Shown: positions 43,289 through 51,533 of the stretch, one piece after another
Position numbering within the stretch: the stretch's first letter is position 1
How the letters are laid out: each line of letters begins with the position of its first letter
DNA from: Paenarthrobacter sp. AR 02
GTDB taxonomy: Bacteria; Actinomycetota; Actinomycetes; Actinomycetales; Micrococcaceae
Assembly: GCF_021538675.1 (NCBI RefSeq)
Contig: NZ_JAJUKH010000013.1
Coordinates: 1 to 64,000 of the forward strand
Direction: 5' to 3'
Length of the DNA stretch: 64,000 nucleotides
Position numbers and translations under genes: made by a program
The notes under the pieces: generated by a model
Database searches by the model: none
The model's input: only the letters and a program-made list of their open reading frames with translations
Told to the model about the DNA's origin: nothing

Positions 43289-43558
43289 GTGGCACTTGAC
43301 GCCGCTGTAAAGCAGTCCATCATCAAGGAATACGCAACCTCTGAAGGCGACACCGGTTCGCCGGAGGTTCAGGTTGCTGTCCTGACCCAGCGGATCAAGG
43401 ATCTGACTGAGCACATGAAGGAGCACAAGCACGACTTCCACACCCAGCGCGGTCTGCTGGCCATGGTTGGTCGTCGCAAGCGCATGCTTTCCTACCTGAA
43501 GAACACCGACATCGCCCGCTACCGTTCGCTCATCGAGCGCCTCGGCCTGCGCCGCTAG
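43289..43558 (+). CDS. rpsO: 30S ribosomal protein S15
   Basis: An 89-residue S15 with the conserved DTGSPEVQVAVLTQRI, HDFHTQRGLL and GRRKRMLSYL stretches. It binds the central domain of 16S rRNA. GTG 43289 follows AGGAG at proper spacing. The leader contains hairpins; S15 represses its own translation in several bacteria, but no known S15-binding pattern could be confirmed here. A terminator follows immediately. Confidence 0.97.
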   Translation: MALDAAVKQSIIKEYATSEGDTGSPEVQVAVLTQRIKDLTEHMKEHKHDFHTQRGLLAMVGRRKRMLSYLKNTDIARYRSLIERLGLRR

Positions 43559-43570
43559 TCTGTCTTTAGG

Positions 43571-43606
43571 GGCGGCCCGCTCCTTTCGGAACGGGCCGCC
43601 TTCTTT
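43571..43606 (+). terminator. intrinsic terminator after rpsO
   Basis: GGCGGCCCG (43571-43579) pairs with CGGGCCGCC (43592-43600), with an inner TCC/GGA pairing, followed by ttcttt. It lies between rpsO and the pnp leader. Confidence 0.9.
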
Positions 43607-43619
43607 ACCAACAACTAAA

Positions 43620-43798
43620 AACAGGAATCAACCGCATCGCGCATTCGCGGTCCTCGGTAGTGATTCCCGGGAAGTTCACCAGTGGTGATGACGCCCGTGG
43701 ATCTCGATCGATGACCGGGTGTAGTACAGGCCAGAAATAAAGAAGAGGCCTGGGTTGATGCGGCGGATTTCCGCTAACAGAAACGGAGGTGACTCTCT
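43620..43798 (+). ncRNA. structured pnp leader, likely actino-pnp type element
   Basis: The 5' region of pnp holds three hairpins. The first is a long stem (GGAATCA-ACCG with CGGT-ag-TGATTCC, 43624-43667), the second is ACGCCCG/CGGGTGT (43691-43722), and the third is CAGGCC/GGCCTG (43727-43752) with a 14-nt purine-rich loop. An actino-pnp motif is known from pnp leaders of actinobacteria, where RNase III cleavage permits autoregulation by PNPase. I infer the same here from position and structure. GGAGGTGA precedes the ATG. Confidence 0.5.
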
Positions 43799-46051
43799 AT
43801 GGAGGGTCCCGAAATCCAGTTCTCCGAAGCCATCATCGACAACGGCCGTTTTGGCAAGCGCGTCATTCGCTTCGAAACCGGCCGCCTTGCCAAGCAGGCC
43901 GCCGGCGCCTCGATGGTCTACATCGACGACGACACCGCACTGCTCTCCGCAACCACCGCCGGCAAGCAGCCGCGCGAAGGTTTCGACTTCTTCCCGCTGA
44001 CGGTGGACGTCGAAGAGCGCATGTACGCCGCCGGCCGTATCCCGGGCTCGTTCTTCCGCCGCGAAGGCCGCCCGTCCACGGAAGCCATCCTGGCCTGCCG
44101 CCTCATGGACCGTCCGCTGCGCCCCGCGTTCGTCAAGGGCCTGCGCAACGAAGTCCAGATCGTCGTCACTGTCCTGGCGATCAACCCGGACGAGCTCTAC
44201 GACGTCGTCGCCATCAACGCGTCCTCGATGTCCACGCAGCTTTCGGGTCTGCCGTTCTCGGGTCCGATCGGTGGCGTTCGCGTTGCACTGATCGCCGATG
44301 AGCAGGGTTCCCAGTGGGTTGCATTCCCCAAGCACTCGCAGCTGGAGAACGCCGTGTTCAACATGGTTGTTGCCGGCCGTGTCGCCGGTGACGACGTCGC
44401 CATCATGATGGTTGAAGCCGAAGCGACCGACAACTCCTGGAACCTCATCAAGGAACAGGGCGCAACCGCTCCCACCGAAGAGGTAGTTTCCGAGGGCCTC
44501 GAAGCGGCAAAGCCGTTCATCAAGGCTCTCTGCGACGCACAGGCAGACCTCGCGGCCCGCGCTGCGAAGCCGACCGTTGAATTCCCTGTCTTCCTGGACT
44601 ACCAGGACGACGTTTACGCCGCCGTCGAGGCTGCTGCCGCCGACAAGCTGGCCAAGGTCTTCCAGATCGCTGACAAGCAGGAGCGCGACGCCGCTTCCGA
44701 CGAACTCAAGGACGAAGTCCTGGGCTCACTTGCGGGCGAGTTCGAGGGCCGCGAGAAGGAACTCTCAGCAGCGTTCCGCTCGGTCACCAAGCACGTCGTG
44801 CGCCAGCGCATCCTCAAGGACCAGGTCCGCATCGACGGCCGTGGCCTGACGGACATCCGCCAGCTGACCGCAGAGGTAGAGGTTCTGCCCCGTGTTCACG
44901 GTTCGGCCATCTTCGAGCGCGGCGAGACCCAGATCATGGGTGTCACCACGCTGAACATGCTCAAGATGGAGCAGCAGATCGACTCGTTGTCGCCGGTAAC
45001 GCGCAAGCGCTACATGCACAACTACAACTTCCCGCCGTACTCCACCGGTGAGACCGGCCGCGTCGGTTCCCCGAAGCGCCGCGAAATCGGCCACGGTGCC
45101 CTCGCAGAGCGCGCCCTGGTTCCGGTTCTGCCGACCCGTGAAGAGTTCCCGTACGCCATCCGCCAGGTATCCGAGGCCCTCGGTTCCAACGGTTCGACGT
45201 CCATGGGTTCGGTGTGTGCCTCGACGCTCTCCTTGCTCAACGCCGGTGTGCCGCTGAAGGCAGCTGTTGCCGGTATCGCCATGGGCCTGGTTTCCGACCA
45301 GGTTGACGGCCAGACCCGTTACGCAGCATTGACTGACATCCTCGGCGCCGAAGACGCTTTCGGCGACATGGACTTCAAGGTTGCCGGTACGTCCGAGTTC
45401 GTCACGGCCATCCAGCTGGACACCAAGCTCGACGGTATCCCCGCCTCAGTGCTGGCAGCAGCCCTGAAGCAGGCCCGCGAAGCCCGCCTCCACATCCTCG
45501 AGGTCATCAACGCAGCGATCGACACCCCGGATGAGCTGTCCGAGTTCGCTCCGCGCGTCATCGCCGTCAAGATCCCCGTGGACAAGATCGGCGAGGTCAT
45601 CGGCCCCAAGGGCAAGATGATCAACCAGATCCAGGAAGACACGGGCGCGGACATCTCGATCGAAGATGACGGCACGGTCTACATTGGCGCCACCAACGGC
45701 CCGTCTGCCGACGCAGCACGTTCCGCCATCAACGCCATCGCCAACCCGCAGGTTCCGGAAATCGGTGAGCGCTACCTGGGTACGGTCGTCAAGACCACCA
45801 CCTTTGGCGCCTTCGTTTCCCTGACGCCGGGCAAGGACGGCCTGCTGCACATCTCCGAGCTCCGCAAGCTGGCCAATGGCAAGCGCGTGGACAACGTTGA
45901 TGACGTCGTCTCCGTGGGCCAGAAGGTCCAGGTCGAGATCACCAAGATCGACGACCGTGGAAAGCTCTCCCTCTCGCCGGTTGTTGCCGACGAAGAAGGC
46001 GCAGCTTCCGAGGACGCTCCGGCCGAGGTCGTTGAAGAGTCTGCAGAGTAG
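43799..46051 (+). CDS. pnp: polyribonucleotide nucleotidyltransferase (PNPase)
   Basis: A 750-residue phosphorolytic 3'-5' exoribonuclease. Two RNase PH-like domains are visible (RRIPGSFFRREGRPSTEAIL-type stretch in the first half; YNFPPYSTGETGRVGSPKRREIGHG in the second). Then come a KH domain (IPVDKIGEVIGPKGKMI) and an S1 domain (YLGTVVKTTTFGAFVSL), with an acidic tail. It degrades and, in actinobacteria, tails mRNA. Its leader has the structured element described separately. Confidence 0.97.
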   Translation: MEGPEIQFSEAIIDNGRFGKRVIRFETGRLAKQAAGASMVYIDDDTALLSATTAGKQPREGFDFFPLTVDVEERMYAAGRIPGSFFRREGRPSTEAILACRLMDRPLRPAFVKGLRNEVQIVVTVLAINPDELYDVVAINASSMSTQLSGLPFSGPIGGVRVALIADEQGSQWVAFPKHSQLENAVFNMVVAGRVAGDDVAIMMVEAEATDNSWNLIKEQGATAPTEEVVSEGLEAAKPFIKALCDAQADLAARAAKPTVEFPVFLDYQDDVYAAVEAAAADKLAKVFQIADKQERDAASDELKDEVLGSLAGEFEGREKELSAAFRSVTKHVVRQRILKDQVRIDGRGLTDIRQLTAEVEVLPRVHGSAIFERGETQIMGVTTLNMLKMEQQIDSLSPVTRKRYMHNYNFPPYSTGETGRVGSPKRREIGHGALAERALVPVLPTREEFPYAIRQVSEALGSNGSTSMGSVCASTLSLLNAGVPLKAAVAGIAMGLVSDQVDGQTRYAALTDILGAEDAFGDMDFKVAGTSEFVTAIQLDTKLDGIPASVLAAALKQAREARLHILEVINAAIDTPDELSEFAPRVIAVKIPVDKIGEVIGPKGKMINQIQEDTGADISIEDDGTVYIGATNGPSADAARSAINAIANPQVPEIGERYLGTVVKTTTFGAFVSLTPGKDGLLHISELRKLANGKRVDNVDDVVSVGQKVQVEITKIDDRGKLSLSPVVADEEGAASEDAPAEVVEESAE

Positions 46052-46073
46052 TCTGTAAGCAGTACACCCGGCG

Positions 46074-46110
46074 GGGCCGGTGGGCTTGAAAAAGCTCCAC
46101 CGGCCCTTCC
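46074..46110 (+). terminator. terminator-like hairpin after pnp
   Basis: GGGCCGGTGG (46074-46083) and CCACCGGCCC (46097-46106) form a perfect 10-bp stem with an inner GCT/AGC pairing, followed by ttcc. It may end the pnp transcript or only reduce read-through to the protease gene. Confidence 0.75.
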
Positions 46111-46133
46111 GGCCTTAACCCTGAAAGGCCTTA

Positions 46134-47477
46134 ATGACTGTCGTACCCTTGCCGCTGGAGCAAACCCTTCCCGGCGGCGAACTGATCCATGGTGCCGAGG
46201 GCGGTTCCGTCGTGCGGCGCTCCGTGCTTCCCGGCGGCGTGCGCGTCCTGACCGAGGCGATGCCCGGGCAGCGTTCGGCCACCATAGGTTTCTGGGTGGC
46301 AGTGGGTTCGCGCGACGAAGCGGACGGCCAGCATGGTTCCACACACTTCCTTGAACACCTGCTGTTCAAGGGCACCAAGAGGCGCACAGCGCTGGAGATA
46401 GCGTCTGCGTTCGACGAGGTAGGCGGCGAATCCAACGCAGCCACCGCCAAGGAAAGCACCTGCTACTTCGCACGGGTCCTCGATACGGATCTTCCCATGG
46501 CCATTGATGTCATTGCCGATATGATCACCGGCGCTGTCCTTGACCCTGCCGAACTGGAGCAGGAACGCGACGTCATCCTCGAGGAAATCGCCATGGACAG
46601 CGACGACCCCACCGATGTGGCGCACGAGAAATTCGTGGCAGCAGTGCTCGGCAACCACCCGCTGGCCCGGCCGATCGGCGGAACACCGGATGCGATCAAG
46701 GCTGTGGCAAGGGACTCGGTGTGGGAGCACTACCAGCGCTACTACCGCCCCGAGGAACTGGTCATCACCGCAGCGGGCGGCCTGGACCACGACGTCGTCT
46801 GTGAACTTGTCCTTGATGCCTTGAAAGCGGCCGGTTGGCAGCTGGATTCCGGTGCAGCGCCCGTGGAACGCCGTGGGACGGAGCGTGCCGTCATCACTGG
46901 CACCGCCGGCCTCCACGTCGTGAAGCGTCCTGTGGAGCAGGCAAACATCATCATGGGTTGCCCGACGATCGTCGCCACGGATGACCGCCGCTTCGTCATG
47001 AGCGTGCTCAACGCAGTCCTGGGCGGTGGCATGTCCTCCAGGCTCTTCCAGGAGATCCGCGAGAAGCGGGGCCTGGTCTACTCCACGTACTCCTTCACCG
47101 CCGCTTACGCCGACGCCGGGTACTTCGGCATGTACGCCGGCTGTACCCCGTCCAAGGTCCGCCAGGTGCTGGAACTGCTGGGCGTGGAGCTGGATAAGCT
47201 CGCCAAGGACGGCATTACCGAAGAAGAGCTCAGGAAGGCCGTGGGCCAGCTCAGCGGTGGCATCGTGTTGGCCCTTGAGGACACGGGCTCACGGATGTCC
47301 AGGTTGGGCCGGGCGGAACTGGTGTCCGGAGAGTTCCAGGACATAGATGAGACCTTGGCCCGGATCCAGGCCGTCACTGTGGGCGACGTCCAGGAGCTCG
47401 CCCGCGAACTCGCGGCCGCTCCGCGCACCATCACGGTGGTAGGCCCCTTTGAGGAAACCGAGACGTTCGGCCTCTGA
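46134..47477 (+). CDS. M16-family zinc metallopeptidase
   Basis: A 447-residue insulinase/mitochondrial-processing-peptidase-like protein. The inverted zinc motif is HFLEH (His71, Glu74, His75), with the third ligand expected around AATAKESTCYFA. The C-terminal M16 half has GGGMSSRLFQEIREKRGLVY. Homologues adjacent to pnp are common in Gram-positive bacteria (the YmxG type). It probably degrades small peptides; substrate unknown. The open frame starts with ATG 46134 shortly after the pnp terminator. Confidence 0.9.
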   Translation: MTVVPLPLEQTLPGGELIHGAEGGSVVRRSVLPGGVRVLTEAMPGQRSATIGFWVAVGSRDEADGQHGSTHFLEHLLFKGTKRRTALEIASAFDEVGGESNAATAKESTCYFARVLDTDLPMAIDVIADMITGAVLDPAELEQERDVILEEIAMDSDDPTDVAHEKFVAAVLGNHPLARPIGGTPDAIKAVARDSVWEHYQRYYRPEELVITAAGGLDHDVVCELVLDALKAAGWQLDSGAAPVERRGTERAVITGTAGLHVVKRPVEQANIIMGCPTIVATDDRRFVMSVLNAVLGGGMSSRLFQEIREKRGLVYSTYSFTAAYADAGYFGMYAGCTPSKVRQVLELLGVELDKLAKDGITEEELRKAVGQLSGGIVLALEDTGSRMSRLGRAELVSGEFQDIDETLARIQAVTVGDVQELARELAAAPRTITVVGPFEETETFGL

Positions 47478-47570
47478 CTCAAGACAGATTCCGACTCTGG
47501 ACTCGCACACTCCCGGCAGGGCAGCATGATCACACAGTGATGATGCTGCCCTGTTGACGTTGGAGATGTG

Positions 47571-48047
47571 ATGGAACTGCCCCCACGCGGCCACGCCGCG
47601 GAGATGCTGCAGGATTTCCTTGGCCATTGGCGTGGAGTCACGGAGATCGCCCCATCACCGTGGGGGAGTGCGCGGACTGCCGAGGCCGAGGTGGTGTTCA
47701 GCAGGGCTGCCAGCGGCTACGCCGTCGTGCAGAGTTACCGGCACCGTGAAGCGGATGGGACACACTTCGAAGGGCATGGCATGTTCACTGTGGACCGCGA
47801 ACACGGTGAAACGCTTTGGTACTACGTGGACAGCATGGGCCGGCCGCCGGCCAGTCCCGTCAGGGGTTCGTGGAACGCGGGGACTCTGACGCTGGACCGG
47901 CGCACTGCCGACGGCGTGGCCAGGCACACGTTCCGCGTCGAGGACGGGGTACTGGTGCACACAGCCGATCTGCGGCTCGAAGGTACCTCGAGCTTCAGTC
48001 CCTTGCTGAAAAGCGTCTTCCGGAGGGAATCAACGCCTGACGCCTAG
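47571..48047 (+). CDS. DUF1579-like protein
   Basis: A ~158-residue beta-rich protein. MLQDFLGHWRGVTEIAPSPWG, SYRHREADGTHFEGHGMFT and GETLWYYVDSMG match the general pattern of DUF1579, a lipocalin-like family of unknown role. TTGGAG precedes ATG 47571 at 7 nt; a GTG codon lies just before it. It runs toward moaD and overlaps it tail-to-tail by 4 bp. Confidence 0.65.
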   Translation: MELPPRGHAAEMLQDFLGHWRGVTEIAPSPWGSARTAEAEVVFSRAASGYAVVQSYRHREADGTHFEGHGMFTVDREHGETLWYYVDSMGRPPASPVRGSWNAGTLTLDRRTADGVARHTFRVEDGVLVHTADLRLEGTSSFSPLLKSVFRRESTPDA

Positions 48048-48331
48048 CCCCCGGCGAAAGGTGGCAGGACGTCGATGACGTCGTGCGGGCTCAGCGGGGC
48101 CGAACGGTCGCGCACAGCCACTTCGTTGCGGAGGAAGCTGCTGCGTGCAACGATGCGTGCGAGGGGCGGTGTGCCGTCCGGGGGCACGGGACGTTCGACG
48201 GCGAGGGCGGCTTCCAGCAGCGCCTCCAGGCTGGTGCCTTCCGGCAGGTGGTGGACTTCTTCTTCGACTCCTGCGGCCGAGCGTGCGGCAGCGAAGTAGC
48301 GGACAAGCAAGGTTTCAGCCTCCGATTGCAC
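48044..48331 (-). CDS. moaD: molybdopterin synthase sulfur-carrier subunit
   Basis: A 95-residue MoaD/ThiS-type ubiquitin-like protein ending in PPFAGG, the Gly-Gly tail that is adenylated and thiocarboxylated. It forms molybdopterin synthase with MoaE, encoded 7 kb away in the same island. It overlaps the moaA end by 17 bp and is cotranscribed with it. Confidence 0.9.
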   Translation of the reverse strand: MQSEAETLLVRYFAAARSAAGVEEEVHHLPEGTSLEALLEAALAVERPVPPDGTPPLARIVARSSFLRNEVAVRDRSAPLSPHDVIDVLPPFAGG

Positions 48332-49454
48332 TCATGCTGCGGTCCGGCTGGACGAAGTCCGCTGCGCCGAGACCGGTGTGGTCCATTCCGTGGGCCTTGG
48401 GCTTGACCCACATGGCGTCCTGCCATCGCTGCGCAAGTTCCTCGTCGGTGGCTCCTCCACGAAGGAGGCCCAGGAGGTCGAACTCCTCGCGGGAGAAGAG
48501 ACAGCTCATGATCTTGCCTTCGGCGGTGATGCGCGTCCGCCGGCAGTCGGAGCAGAACGGCTCCGTGACCGAGGCGATGATGCCTACGGTACCGAGGACC
48601 GGACCGGTGGCAAGACCGGAAGCCGTATCCCGGCGTCGTACTTCAAAGCGTTCCGCGGGGGCGCCGTCCCGTTCGCGGGGGTCGTGGTCCAGGACGTAAT
48701 CGCGAGACAACAGCGTCCGGATCTCCGCGGCCGTGATCATGTTCCGCCGGGTCCAGCCGTGATCGGCATCCAAGGGCATCTGCTCGATGAAGCGAAGTTC
48801 GTAACCGCGACCCAACGCCCAGGCCAGGAGGTCCGGCGATTCGGCGTCGTTGATGCCGCGCATCAGCACGGCGTTCAGTTTCACTGGGCCCAGGCCGGCC
48901 GCCCAGGCAGCATCGACGCCGGCCAGGACGCGATCCAGGAATGGACGGCGGGTGAGCTTGGTGAACGTTTCTTCGTGAAGGGAATCCAGCGAGACGTTGA
49001 TCCGGGTGAGCCCTGCGGCCTTCAACGCTGCGGCTTTCTTGTCCAGCCCGACGCCGTTGGTGGTCATGGAGATGGGGAGGTCGGGATGATTGCTTCGAAT
49101 GCCGGAGATAATGTCCACCAGGTCGGCGCGCACCAAGGGCTCACCGCCGGTAAGGCGGAGTTCCCGCACGCCCAGGGCCGTGACCCCGACGCGCACAATG
49201 CGGATGATTTCATCCTTGGTCATTACGGCCTGCTTGGACAACCACTCCAGGCCCTCGGCGGGCATGCAGTAGGTGCAGCGCAGGTTGCACTTGTCCGTCA
49301 GTGACAGGCGCATGTCCGTGGCGCGCCGCCCGTAACGGTCCCACAACCCTGCGGGCGTGCCTGCGGGACGTGGCGGCGGAACCCCCACGCCACTTTCCGT
49401 GCTGCCTATGGCGGCACCCGACGGGGGCACCGGCATGCCCAACTGAACAGTCAT
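48315..49454 (-). CDS. moaA: GTP 3',8-cyclase (radical SAM)
   Basis: A 379-residue MoaA that starts molybdenum cofactor synthesis from GTP. The radical-SAM cluster site is CNLRCTYC (Cys56, 60, 63), and the second 4Fe-4S site includes FCSDCRRTRITAEGK followed by SCLF. The C-terminus ends in Gly-Gly, as required for function in known MoaA. The N-terminal ~40 residues are a Pro/Gly-rich extension. TAGCCT lies 6 nt before the ATG (49466-49461), pointing to a leaderless message. Confidence 0.95.
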   Translation of the reverse strand: MTVQLGMPVPPSGAAIGSTESGVGVPPPRPAGTPAGLWDRYGRRATDMRLSLTDKCNLRCTYCMPAEGLEWLSKQAVMTKDEIIRIVRVGVTALGVRELRLTGGEPLVRADLVDIISGIRSNHPDLPISMTTNGVGLDKKAAALKAAGLTRINVSLDSLHEETFTKLTRRPFLDRVLAGVDAAWAAGLGPVKLNAVLMRGINDAESPDLLAWALGRGYELRFIEQMPLDADHGWTRRNMITAAEIRTLLSRDYVLDHDPRERDGAPAERFEVRRRDTASGLATGPVLGTVGIIASVTEPFCSDCRRTRITAEGKIMSCLFSREEFDLLGLLRGGATDEELAQRWQDAMWVKPKAHGMDHTGLGAADFVQPDRSMSAIGG

Positions 49455-49588
49455 AAATTCAGGCTACGCCACCCCGGCCGGATCAGTGACACCAGTTACA
49501 GTCACAGAGTTCTTACGGATTCAATACGCTTCCCCCGCCGACGCCACGATCGGGTGCCGGGTGCCGCCGGCAAACCTATGCTGAAAGC

Positions 49589-50323
49589 GTGACCACAAAT
49601 ACGGCATCAGCAATGGACCCGGGAAACCGCCGGGTGCTCCTGGTAGAGGACGAACAGACCATCGCCGATGTCGTCCGCGACTACCTGCTGAAGGCAGGCT
49701 TCCAGGTGGACATGGCTGCGGATGGCTTCACCGCGCTCAAGGTTGCAGCGTCCCGGCAGCCGGACCTGGTGATCCTGGACCGCATGCTGCCCGGACTGGA
49801 CGGTGTTGAGGTCTGCCGGAGGCTGCGCCAAACCATGAGTGTGCCTGTCATCATGGTCACGGCCCTGGGAACCGAAGATGACCGGATCCTCGGCCTGGAG
49901 ATGGGCGCGGACGACTACGTCACCAAGCCCTTTTCGCCCAGGGAACTGGTTCTTCGGGTCAAGTCGGTCCTCCGCCGCAGCGTCAAGGAGTTTGCCCCGG
50001 AACCATCGGTGGAGGCCGCGGGACTCGAACTCGATCCGGCGTCCAGGACGGTCACCCACAACGGCAACCCGTTGGCGCTGACGGTCCGGGAATTCGACCT
50101 CCTGGCGTTCCTGATGCGCAGGCCAAACCAGGTGTTCAGCCGCGAGGAACTGATCAAAGCCGTCTGGGGTTGGGACTTCGGAGACCTCTCCACCGTCACC
50201 GTGCATGTCCGGCGCTTGCGGGAGAAGATCGAAGCCAATCCCACCACGCCCGAACTGATCAAGACGGTCTGGGGCGTTGGCTACCGTTTCGATGACACAG
50301 GAGGTGGGCATGGGAGGCAGTGA
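49589..50323 (+). CDS. OmpR-family response regulator
   Basis: A 244-residue regulator with a receiver domain (VLLVEDEQT acidic pocket, phospho-acceptor Asp64 in LVILDRMLPG, Lys in DYVTKPFSPREL) and an OmpR-type winged-helix DNA-binding domain (LTVREFDLLAFLMRRPNQVFSREELI). It is the partner of the overlapping histidine kinase. GTG 49589 follows TATGCT (49577-49582) by 6 nt, so it is probably leaderless. It may control the sulfite-oxidase-like gene and cofactor genes downstream. Confidence 0.93.
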   Translation: MTTNTASAMDPGNRRVLLVEDEQTIADVVRDYLLKAGFQVDMAADGFTALKVAASRQPDLVILDRMLPGLDGVEVCRRLRQTMSVPVIMVTALGTEDDRILGLEMGADDYVTKPFSPRELVLRVKSVLRRSVKEFAPEPSVEAAGLELDPASRTVTHNGNPLALTVREFDLLAFLMRRPNQVFSREELIKAVWGWDFGDLSTVTVHVRRLREKIEANPTTPELIKTVWGVGYRFDDTGGGHGRQ

Positions 50324-51533
50324 ACTGTGGACCATCCTCGCCTGGGTCCTGTTGTGGGCCGTCCTCATCGGTGCCACCACATTGGTGCTCCTCCGCTTGC
50401 TCCGCCGCGCCTCGGTGCTCACTCAGATCTGCCTGGTGGTGGTGGCAACCGTAGCTGTCCTGGTGGCCGGGATGGTCAGCGCCTTCAACGCCATGTTCAT
50501 TTCCGCCAGGGACCTTGAGGTGATGTGGTACATCCTCGCCACCGCCTCGGCTGTTGCCGTTGCACTCTCCCTGATGCTCGGCGCGGGGGTGTCCCGCAAC
50601 GCGGCACGGTTGGTGGATGCGGCCCGCAGGCTGGGGCGGGGCGAAACCCTGGACAACACCATGGACGCCCGCCGGGGGAGGGCTCCCGCCGTGAGCTCCG
50701 AGCTCGCCGAACTTGCCCAGGAACTGGAAGCAAGCAGCCGTAGCCTTGCCGAGTCCAGGGAACGCGAGACCGCCATCGAAACGGCCAGGCGCGAACTCGT
50801 GTCCTGGATTTCGCACGACCTCCGCACACCGCTGGCCAGCATGCGCGCAATGACCGAAGCCTTGGAGGACAGCATGGCGGCCGATGTCCCCGGCTACTAC
50901 CGGAAGATCATCGGGCAAACCGAACAAATGACGGCCATGGTCAATGACCTCCTGGAATTGTCCAAGATCCAGGCGGGCAGCCTGCAGCTTCGCGCCGAAC
51001 CACTGGACCTCTACGACCTCGTCAGCGACGCCCTCTCGGACCTGGCCCCGTTGGCGGCGAAGCGGGGCATAAAGCTCGACGGCGGTGGGGACCGTGAGTG
51101 CATGGCCGTCGCCGACGGGCCAAGCCTGGCGCGGGCCATACGGAACATCCTGTTGAACGCCATCATCTACAGCCGTCCGGACAGCGACGTGCATGTGAGC
51201 GTCGGGCGGGACAACGGGAATGCCGTGGTCGCAGTACAGGACCAGTGCGGCGGTATCCCCGATGCCGACCTTCCCCACCTGTTTGAAACCGGCTGGCAGA
51301 AGAACCCGGCGCGCGGAACCACCGCGGAGTTGCAGGGTAGCTACAGCGGTGCCGGCATTGGCCTGAGCATGGTGGCCGGAATCGTCAAGGCCCACGGAGG
51401 AACGGTGGGCGTCACCAACCTCGACGGCGGTTGCCGCTTTGCGCTGTCACTCCCCGCCGGATCCACCCGCGATGGTAGCCCGTCGGCCACCACCCGGACT
51501 TCAGCTGAATATCGCCCAGGAGGCGCATCATGA
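50310..51533 (+). CDS. sensor histidine kinase
   Basis: A 407-residue kinase starting at ATG 50310 with AGGAGGT 4-5 nt upstream, overlapping the regulator gene by 14 bp. About three hydrophobic segments lie in the first ~100 residues with almost no extracytoplasmic loop, so sensing is probably within the membrane or inside the cell. A linker (HAMP-like, VDAARRLGRGETLDN) is followed by the phospho-acceptor box SWISHDLRTPLASMRAM and an ATPase domain with DQCGGIP and GAGIGLSMVAGIVKAHGG. Signal unknown. Confidence 0.92.
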   Translation: MGGSELWTILAWVLLWAVLIGATTLVLLRLLRRASVLTQICLVVVATVAVLVAGMVSAFNAMFISARDLEVMWYILATASAVAVALSLMLGAGVSRNAARLVDAARRLGRGETLDNTMDARRGRAPAVSSELAELAQELEASSRSLAESRERETAIETARRELVSWISHDLRTPLASMRAMTEALEDSMAADVPGYYRKIIGQTEQMTAMVNDLLELSKIQAGSLQLRAEPLDLYDLVSDALSDLAPLAAKRGIKLDGGGDRECMAVADGPSLARAIRNILLNAIIYSRPDSDVHVSVGRDNGNAVVAVQDQCGGIPDADLPHLFETGWQKNPARGTTAELQGSYSGAGIGLSMVAGIVKAHGGTVGVTNLDGGCRFALSLPAGSTRDGSPSATTRTSAEYRPGGAS

